From: Halicephalobus mephisto
Lineage: Eukaryota > Nematoda > Chromadorea > Rhabditida > Panagrolaimidae
DNA length: 64,000 nt
Direction of reading: 5' to 3'
Assembly: GCA_009193035.1 (NCBI GenBank)
Contig: SWDT01000564.1
Coordinates: 1-64,000 of the forward strand
Shown piece by piece: positions 55,822-64,000 of the stretch (the stretch's first letter is position 1; each line of letters opens with the position of its first letter). The position numbers and the translations under genes were made by a program. The notes under the pieces are model-generated. The model was not told the DNA's origin. It saw only the letters and a list, made by a program, of their open reading frames with translations, and ran no database searches.

Positions 55822-58800
55822 TTCCGAGATACGGTATTCGATCCCGGTTAATCCTAAAAATTTACTTGCCAAATTTTATTTCAACTGGTTTATTTATTTA
55901 TTTTTTTTATTTATAAATGTAGAAAGTACCGTATTTTCTAATTCTTTCCAATCTTGTATCGACCAATGCATCGACCGAAATCTGGCGATTCCACTGATTT
56001 CTGAATCTCTCAGATGGAGACCTGCCGTGTTTACTGAATGCGACTACAACTGTCACATAAAATCCGTCAGTTTTTTTATCTAAAAAAATAAAATATTTTT
56101 ATAAAAAAAACTAAAAAAATAAAATATTTTTTTTATTTAAAAAATTAAATTTGAAATTCTTTTTATTTAAAAATAAAAAAATGCAATTTGTTCGTATTTT
56201 GTTTGAAAATTAGAAAATTTTAAGTTTTTTCATAGAATTTTTAAAATTAAAATTGTTGATTTCGAAAATCAAAAGATTTATATTTAATCCGAATATTTCG
56301 AAATTCAACAATTTTAAAAAATTATCGATTTTAAATGACTTAGATTATTTCTGATTATTGTATTTTTAAAAGTAATTATTTAGTTAATTTTAATCGAAAA
56401 TTGATAATTCGTTTAAAAACGCATAGTTTGGATATTTTTAAGCCTCGAGTAATAGACGTAGGCTAAGGCAAAATTGTAAACCTAAGCCTACGTTCACTCA
56501 CCATAGGTTTAGGCAAAATTATAAACCTAAGCCTACGTTCACTCACCATAGGTTTAAGTAAAATTCTAAACCTAAGCCTATGTTCACTTACCATAGGTTT
56601 AGGCAAAATTATAAACCTAAACCTATTCGAAGTTATTCACCATAGGCTTAGGTTACAACTATAAGCCTACGTTTATTTATCATAGGTTTAGGTAAAATTA
56701 TAAACCTAAGCCTACGTTTGAAGTTATTCATCATAGGTTTAAGTCGAAAATATAAGCCTAAGCCTACGTTCATTCACCATAGGTTTAGATAAAATTACAA
56801 AACTAAGCCTAAATTTACGGATTTGAACCTAAGGTCATATATCTCAATACAGTAACCTACTTTTACCTCTAACGGTACCACAGCATATTTTTATTCAAAT
56901 ACCTGGTTTTTTTAAATTACCAAAAAACAGTTTTTCGCAAAAATATCATTCGGACGTTTTAGAATTTCTTTGGCGAAATGAGAATAATACCAAATTTATT
57001 TTCCAACTTATAATTTAAAAAAATTTATTTTTTAAAAATAATTTTAATTTATTGATTATTTTTAATTTTTTAAAAATTATTTAAACTAATTGATTGTTGA
57101 AAAGTTATTAATATTTTCTAAATTAAAAAAAAAATTGAATTAATTGATATTTTTTGGTTAATTTTTAAAAATAAAAAAATTTGAATTAATTGATATTTTT
57201 TTATTTTTTTTTAATTAATTAACTTTTCCAGTGCCAAATAGGATGCAAAGACCTGGAATCCCTTGAATCCACCTGTGATGAGAGATGTTCCTCCTGTAAG
57301 GCCCCAGATAGTTGCTCTCAAGGATGTCATGCCGTTTCTAGCATATTCCTCCATCAAATACAGTATCTCTTGAATCACGTCACTGTGGAATCAAAGTTGG
57401 ATATTCTTCAAGGGATTATTCTTTCTTGGACTTTTGGAGAAAATTTTACTCTGACTTTGCAGGAGATTTCAGCGGCCAATATCAAGTGGATCGCTCAAAG
57501 CCGGATTAATTCGAATGTTTTAAGGAAAGGAGCTGGATGGAAGTGGACAGATTTCCCTCCGGGATCGTTTAAGGATTCAGCTTCAGAAGTGACAGTTGTC
57601 GTTCCTGTCGAAGAATCCCCAGAAATCGAAGTCAGATTAGCCGCGATCTGGAGGGACAAAGTCGTGGTTTCCAGGTCCTTCCTCCAGACGATTAACGGAG
57701 TTCCTTATAAATTAAAAAAACCGGAGTTATTGACCGTATCTCAGGTATCTTCGACTTCGTTTTTGGTTTGTTGGCAAAGTGACCTTATTGGACACTTGAC
57801 CAGGGATACTGTAATATACAAAGCGGAACTGTGGATAAGTGAAGAAAAACAAACCGAAATCGAAACAAAATCCCAATGTCATCTGTTCAGAAATCTCGAA
57901 AAAAAAGAAGTTACTTATACTGTGAAAATTTACGAAAATGGACCACCAGAAGAAATTCAAAAATTAGAAACCAAAATTAAAATGAAAAATATGGACGACG
58001 ATGAACCTAACGATAAAATGTTTCTTTTCACAAACGGGACCCATATTTTGAAAATGGCGGATCCCCGGGACTTCTTCATGATCGGGGATCTCGCTACGAT
58101 CCCATTTTCGCTTCCTGAAGAACAAGAAATCTCAGCAATGGCTACTGTAACGAAGAATAAATTAGTCGTTGGATTAACTGATGGATCGATTTTTTCACTT
58201 TCGATTACTTCGCCGGATTCGGACGACCAAGTCATACTGGATATGGTAATGGAGAACTCCACTGTTGTCGAGGAATTCCTCTCTGAACAGTCCTTAATCC
58301 GGGAACCAGACGGAACAGGGATAGTCCAACTGGCCGTGGATTCGGTCCAGCAAAGGGTCTACGCCGTGAGGAACCAATCCGGCTTAATCCGATGTTCCTT
58401 CAAGGACTGCATTAACGCTACAGTACTGACTACTAACAGCATAAGTTACATCGAAAGAATAGCCATAGACAGTTGGAACGGGTTCCTGTACTACAGTACG
58501 AAAGACGGAGATGTTTTCGCTGCAACTTTGTTTCCTTCAGAAGCTCCGTCCACTTACTCCTTCAGTATCCAAAGACGACTGGCGAAAATTTCACAAATAT
58601 ACACGATCGAAATCGACTTTTATTCGATGAAGTTGGTCGCGATTTTACGGAACGGATCTTTGATGTCCATGGATCTGGTTAACCAAGCCGTTTCTAACAT
58701 GAGGGAAAATCTTCCAGAATCCGAGAAATACACAAATGTTGAAAAATCTGTTTTTTTGAAAGGAAATCTTTTTTGGATTTCTACAGTATGCGGTGACGAA

Positions 58801-61800
58801 CATGAATGGAAAAGTTGTCTTTACGGCGAAGAAAGAGATCCGGATTCTGGAGTAGTCCATCTGAATCGATACTTGTTTGCTGGGAAAGTAGTGGATATAG
58901 CGATTTTGAATGATCCTCTGAAACCGCTCTACTTGATGCCTCCGGAGAACGTCGGACTGGTCGTCAGCGGGAAAGAAGGCAGGGCTACGTGGGAACCTCC
59001 GGTGTCCCTGCCCTTCCAAGGTCAATTTTTCAAAACTAAACTTAATTTTTTTTAAGAGTTTTAATTTTTAAATCTTAATTTTTTTAAATTTTAAATTTTT
59101 AAATCTTAATTTCTTTAAATTTTAAATTTTCAGAAGAATTTTGAATTTTTTAAAATCTTAATTTTTTTAAACTTTTAATTTTTTTTAAAAATCTTATTTT
59201 TTTTAATTTTTGAAAGAATTTTAATTTTTTTTAATTGATGGGTTTTTTCAGCTCCTGGATCCTCTTGGCGGGATCTGAAGTACATTTACAAACTGATAGA
59301 AGATTCTTCCGGGACCGTCCTGGACACTTCTGAGACGACGGAACTGGGGACTTTCCTCAGGCCTTTTTTCCTTCCGTCGACGGATTACTCCCTTCTTATC
59401 CAGGCTTGTGTGGATCAGGACGACGAAGATTTTCATGCTTGTTCTCGACCGACAAACGTGTCTTTAAAAACTTCCTCGATTTCGGCGGATTCTGTAAATT
59501 TGCCTTCTGCTTTGATCTACACAGATCCTCAAGAAGGCGAATATTTGTCCACTTTCGACATCCTCGGAAGAAAATTCATCAACGACGAAAATTTTTTTCC
59601 GAATTTATCAGTTAATCCTCCTGATGTCGTAGGATTCGACAATTCCACGAAATCCATCTACACCGCCACCAGAAACGACATATCGGTTTTCAGAGTTTAT
59701 CCTTCTAGAGTCAAATACAGATTTTTGGACTTTTTGAGCATCACTCATCTGACTATCCTTCCAAGTAAAGCTCTTATTGTTTTTTCAAGCGCTTACCAGA
59801 TATACCAATACAGACTTGCAGCCACTTTCGATCGAGTGTAAGTTTTTTTAATTTCAAAATTCCATAAAATCTAAAAACTTCAAAATTCCATAAAATCTAA
59901 AAATTTTAAAATCTCAAAATTCCATAAAATCTAAAAACTTCAAAATTCCATAAAATCTAAGAATTTCAAAATTACATAAAATCAAAAATATTAAAAATTC
60001 CATAAAATCTAAAAACTTGAAAATCTCAAAATTCCATAAAATCTAAGAATTTTAAAATCCCAAAATTATATAAAATCAAAAAACTTTAAAATTCCATAAA
60101 ATTAAAAATATTAAAAATTTTATAAAATCTAAAAACTTGAAAATCTCAAAATTCCATAAAATAAAAAAAATTTTTAAATTCTTTAAAATCAAAAATCCTA
60201 AAATTTTCTTGAAATAATTTTTTATTTTTTTATTTTTAACGATTACTTTTTTAGAATCTATCAATGTGGAAAAGAAGCCTGTGACGAAATCATAGGATTG
60301 ACTTCAGATGACGTGAATTCCGTTGTTTATTATTTGCTTCAATCCAAAAACGGAACTATTTCGCTGTTCGAATTCAGCACGAATCAGCTTGTTTCGAAAT
60401 TTGTTTCTTCGGTTTCTAGTTTTCCGGTGATCAAACAGTTGATATATTCTTCCGGGATTTTTGTCTTCATTTCCGTCGACGGAAAAGTCGGGACATTTGA
60501 CAAATCCCTTTCGAAGATCCACTACAACTTCGGGATCGGGCATCCGAGGCTCATGTTGGCTTCGGTTCCTTCTGAAGACCAGTCAATTTCGTTTTCGAAG
60601 AAAATTGAAACAGGAACTCCGACTTCAGGAGTCCTAGAATGGAAAATGGACAAAGAACTCCAAAAGGGTACTGTAATTTACAAAATTCAACTTTTCAAAG
60701 ACAGATTGGGAGGCGAAAGAACAGTGAATATTTCGCTTACAGATTCTTATTCTATTTCGGCTTCTGTTTTGGAAAATTGGCCGTCTCAGCAGAAATATGA
60801 CGCTGTTGTGGACGCCATCACGGCATGGACAGTGGTGTCGATGAATGCTACGGAGTTGACTGCCCCGACGAAACCCCCCACAGCTCCGAGGAATCCTAGA
60901 ATATTCGTGACTCAACAGAAGACTGTAGACGGGGCCAGAGCCATCATAGATGTCTTCTGGGACGGTCCAGCCGAGTGGAACGGGGAAATGCTAGGGTACC
61001 TGGTCAACTGCTCCGTCACCGACGGCACTTCCACCCCGAGCACCTTTGTCCAGGAAGTTTCTGGAAAAGAAAGTCCTACGTATTCCTTCAGCGTCAAATC
61101 CGGGAAAGTTTCGTGTGCCATAGCCGCCACGAATGAAAAAAACCTCATAGGTAAATACAGTAACCAGGTTACTGTAGATTCCAGTGATGTTCTGCCTCTT
61201 GTAAGACTCTTCGCCATCGATTCTACAAACAATCTGATTTCCATCTCCAATTGGTCGAATATCTTGGGAGATGTCAGGATCAGGAAACGGTCAGAAGGGT
61301 CTTCAGAAGACGGTAGAGTTTTTACTTCGTTAGGTATTAGAGAAGATAGTAGAATCAAAAAACAATCAAAAACACCTCCAGAATCCCAGAAAAAATCTTC
61401 ATTGGATATCTTTGAAAAAATAAGAATCAAAAAACAATCAAAAACATCTCCAGAATCCGAGCAAAAATCTTCTTTTTTGACTATTTCTGAATTCACCAGA
61501 TTCAGAAGACAACCTGCCAAGGCTCCTGAATACCAAGGAATGGCTTTTGTGGACAACAAACTTTATGCCATCAGGAAAGAGGACCTTGCCCAGCCTTTTG
61601 CGGTCATGTTAGATGTCAACGACAAAAATACCGTACTTCACAAAGTTCAATTGAATCTGGAATTTCACGAAATCGATGCAGTGACGAGTGATTGGGTCGC
61701 GAATCGACTTTTGTTCGTTGCAGGACACGATATTTTCCAACTTGTTTTGGATACTTTTGAGAGTGTTACTGTAGCTACTCCTCAAAGAATTTTTACTTTG

Positions 61801-64000
61801 TCATCTGGAGCTCAAAATGCCAAACAACTGATTTTTGATCCTTTTGCGAATATGGCTTATCTTCTGACGAAAAACGGATCGTTATTCAGAATCGACATCG
61901 TTCACGAAACAGAACAGAATCTGGCGGTGTCGTTGGACTGTCTGAAGTCCCAGACCGTGACTTCGCTCGTGGCCGACTTCAGATGGAACAGGGCGGCTTC
62001 TCCGACGATATACGCCCTCACTTGGATCGGACTGATATCCTTGAAACCGAATTCAGGGAAATGCTCGGAAGTCGATATTGATTGGGATAAAGTCGACGAA
62101 AAAGGTCCAAAATCAATTTCATCCATAGCTTTGGCGGACAAACTTTTCGTTTTTGGAACAGCAACGAATTTAATTACTTACGATAGAACTGATGCTACTT
62201 CAGTCGCCATCCCGATTCAGAATACTCCCTTGAAGCAGATTCTGGCCTTAAGTCAGTCTTCTCAGCCTTACCCCGAACGGTCCTGTTTCCAGTTGCCGAA
62301 TCCAGAAACGATCCAATTCAACGTGACAAATGAAGGCAGAAGCGGGGCTTTGATTACTGTAACTGCTCCGATTCCTCCGACGGCTTGTCAGAATGTCAGT
62401 TTCCCGCCTACTCAATATGAAGTCTACTTTAAAAGAACGAAAACGGATAAAGTTAAGCACTTCAGAAGCATCAGCAACCAGATCCACATCGAAAACGGAA
62501 TTCTTGATAAAGAAACAGAGTAAGTTTTTTCAGAATTTGAATAGCTATGGTGAGCTTCTGGAATCTTGGATAACTTCAAGAAGGATTCTGAGACTTTTGA
62601 AAATTATGTAGAAGCTTCTGGAATCTGTTAAAATTTCGTGAAAATTTCAATAATATTCTAGAATCTTCCAGAATTCCATAGAAGTTTCTGGAATCTTTGA
62701 TACTTTCGAGAAAGTCTAGAATTCAATAAAAAAATTCCAAGACTTAAAAATTATCTAGAAGGTTTTTGAATCTTTGATAATTTCGAAAAAGTTTTTAAAA
62801 TCCAGTTAAAAATTCCGAAACTGAAATTTTATAAAAGTTTCGAAAGTTCTATTAAAATTTCAGAAATTTTCCAAGATCTTTTTGGAAATTTTAGAATCTT
62901 CCAGAATCTAGTTCAACCATTAAAATTCAAAAATTTTTTAAAATCAAATAAATTCGTGTCGGGACCATTTCGTCATAATTTCTAATTTTCACAAAAATAT
63001 TATATTTAACTTTTTAGTTACGATGTGTATCTTTCTTGGTTCAACCGGTATTACACTTACAAGGATCTCTTTTCGGAGGTCAAATCCTTCAGGACGGGAT
63101 ATGGATATCCGACGGCCCCGAGAGATCCGGCGGCCTTTGCTTTGACTCCGGATACGGTACTTCTTTATTGGAAACTTCCGTTCTCCCTGAATGCCCCTAA
63201 AGAAGAAATCAAATACCGTATCAGTCAACAGAGCAGTTCTTTGGCCGCTCCGGTGTCGATTGGAGCGAAGCAGTTCGAGAATGGATCTTTTTCGAACAGC
63301 TTCAGAGACATCGTTTCTTGTGTTTTGGATCCTTGTCAAGCCAAAATCGCAAATCTACGACCGGCTTCTGATTACAAATTTTGGGTCACGGCAGTACATG
63401 TGACGAGATTGACCCCGACCTTCGGAGAGGACCGAGAAGCGAATTCTGAAGCGGCCCTCGCGAGGACCGCCGACATCCCCGGGACCCTCAGACTCGACAA
63501 CGAAACAAGTAACTCTTTAATGTTGAGATGGAACTCTCTAGAACCAGAAACGGCTCCGCAAGTGATCGACATCCAGTACAGATTAAGTGGGGCAGATTCG
63601 TCCTGGACGTCGTACCCCAACAGTACCTTCGACCCCCAGGTGAACTCCGTCGTGAACATCACCATCCCTTCATTGAGATCCTCCACCGCTTACGATTACA
63701 GATTTGTCGCCACATACAGTGGGAAATATAGCTATGATGAATCCGAAAAGGTTTTTATTGAACAATTTTATCAACCTACTCAACAGGCCAGAACGAAGGC
63801 CGGAACCCCCTCGTCCCCGACAAATGTCGAAATCACCAAAGAAAAAGCCTTCTGGATTCTGAAGTGGTCTGTTCCTGAAAACGACGGTGGAGCCCCTATT
63901 GAATCCTATGCCGTCGAGTACCGGCCAAACAAGACCGCCGAATGGGAGATCGCCGAGAGAGGGATACCCGGCGACAAGCTCTGGTGGAGACTCGACAAAC
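55808..64000 (+). CDS. rol-3: ROS/Sevenless-type receptor, 5' part (ROL-3-like)
   Basis: Partial. Exons 55808-56065, 57232-59020, 59252-59837, 60255-62519 and 63018 to the window end keep phase and give about 1,960 residues. A hydrophobic signal-anchor-like N-terminus (LAKFYFNWFIYLFFLFI) is followed by a Cys-rich block (CIDQCIDRN, CDYNCHIKSCQIGC, CDERCSSCK). Beta-propeller-like YWTD-type stretches (NGFLYYSTKDGDVF, FANMAYLLTKNGSLF) alternate with fibronectin III domains (for example PTAPRNPRIF, PSSPTNVEITKEKAFWILKW). This is the ectodomain layout of ROS1, Drosophila Sevenless and C. elegans ROL-3. The kinase lies beyond 64000. In the worm, ROL-3 acts in epidermal seam cells and affects body shape. 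A basic, repetitive insert sits in exon 4 (61264-61520). The last exon is open to the edge with no stop. Confidence 0.9.
56066..57231. repeat. Intron 1 with telomere-like minisatellite
   Basis: From 56452 to about 56840 lie eight to nine imperfect ~40-60-bp units of CATAGGTTTAGGCAAAATTA followed by TAAACCTAAGCCTACGTT. Each unit is an interrupted palindrome whose arms hold TTAGG/CCTAAGCCTA words, i.e. pieces of the nematode telomere repeat TTAGGC in both orientations. The rest of the intron is AT-rich. Confidence 0.8.
59838..60254. repeat. Tandem repeat, intron 3 of rol-3-like gene
   Basis: From 59850 to about 60190 the intron is built of some ten to twelve units of 'tctaaaaacttcaaaattccataaaa' with length variants of about 26-36 bases. 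No coding content. Confidence 0.8.
61264..61520 (+). repeat. Coding repeat in exon 4 of rol-3-like gene
   Basis: The frame stays open across a basic, low-complexity insert with two tandem units: RIKKQSKTPPESQKKSSLDI and RIKKQSKTSPESEQKSSFLT (about 69 bases apart), preceded by a diverged unit with RIRKRSEGSSEDG. DNA and protein are both repeated. RKR and FRRQ near the ends could be proprotein cleavage sites. It lies between a fibronectin III domain and propeller-like sequence. Confidence 0.75.
62535..62920. repeat. TTCTAGAA-type repeat field, rol-3-like intron 4
   Basis: Imperfect 'gcttctggaatctt', 'attctagaatcttccagaattc' units, the same family as at 15943-16603. The intron (62520-63017) ends with a 'attcgtgtcgggacc' word close to the acceptor. 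Confidence 0.65.

Noticed and set aside
1..64000. CRISPR array, bacterial operon or phage
   Set aside because: Intron-rich genes with worm splice signals show this is eukaryotic nuclear DNA; the tandem repeats lack unique spacers.

Overview
This is a nematode genomic window, most likely from a rhabditid close to Caenorhabditis. The DNA is AT-rich. Introns start GT and end in the worm-type TTTCAG acceptor, and several are only 33-50 bases long. Genes often begin just after a TTTCAG acceptor, as expected for spliced-leader trans-splicing. The gene content (nematode 7TM chemoreceptors, a ROL-3/ROS-type receptor, dyskerin, a TMBIM protein) agrees. Exon models were joined by hand by keeping reading phase across splice sites; no search or transcript data was available.

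Layout. 1-4.7 kb: no confident gene. 4.7-14.5 kb: four copies of one chemoreceptor gene in order +, -, -, +. Only the third (11353-12410, minus) is intact; the others are frameshifted or deleted. A 160-bp, nearly identical inverted repeat with a 1.9-kb spacer sits in the middle. 15.2-16.6 kb: a coiled-coil gene. 16.6-23.2 kb: repeat-rich DNA with at least six tandem or dispersed repeat types. 23.2-36.5 kb: one nine-exon gene for a ~3,204-residue Bark beetle/Anakonda-like membrane protein (three SRCR domains, beta-helix repeats, C-type lectin domain, one TM). 38.2-46.4 kb: a compact cluster with a Cys/Gly/Asn-rich secreted protein, a CNPPD1-type cyclin, an acidic RG-rich/AT-hook protein, dyskerin and a Cys-rich secreted protein. 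49 kb: a tandemly duplicated gene for a tiny membrane peptide. 50.9-54.5 kb: a TMBIM/Lifeguard protein and two small unassigned genes arranged head to head. 55.8-64 kb: the 5' part of a ROS/Sevenless-type receptor (ROL-3-like), cut by the window end before its kinase domain.

There is no obvious operon or single pathway. The housekeeping genes (dyskerin, cyclin, TMBIM) are compact and free of repeats. The two giant extracellular-receptor genes (bark-like and rol-3-like) carry long introns loaded with minisatellites, MITEs and dispersed repeats. The most unusual points are the palindromically arranged receptor cluster, the duplicated micropeptide gene, a minisatellite built from telomere-like GCCTAA blocks in the rol-3-like gene, dense TTCTAGAA-type repeat fields, and a TACNGTA heptamer that recurs in coding exons as well as introns.
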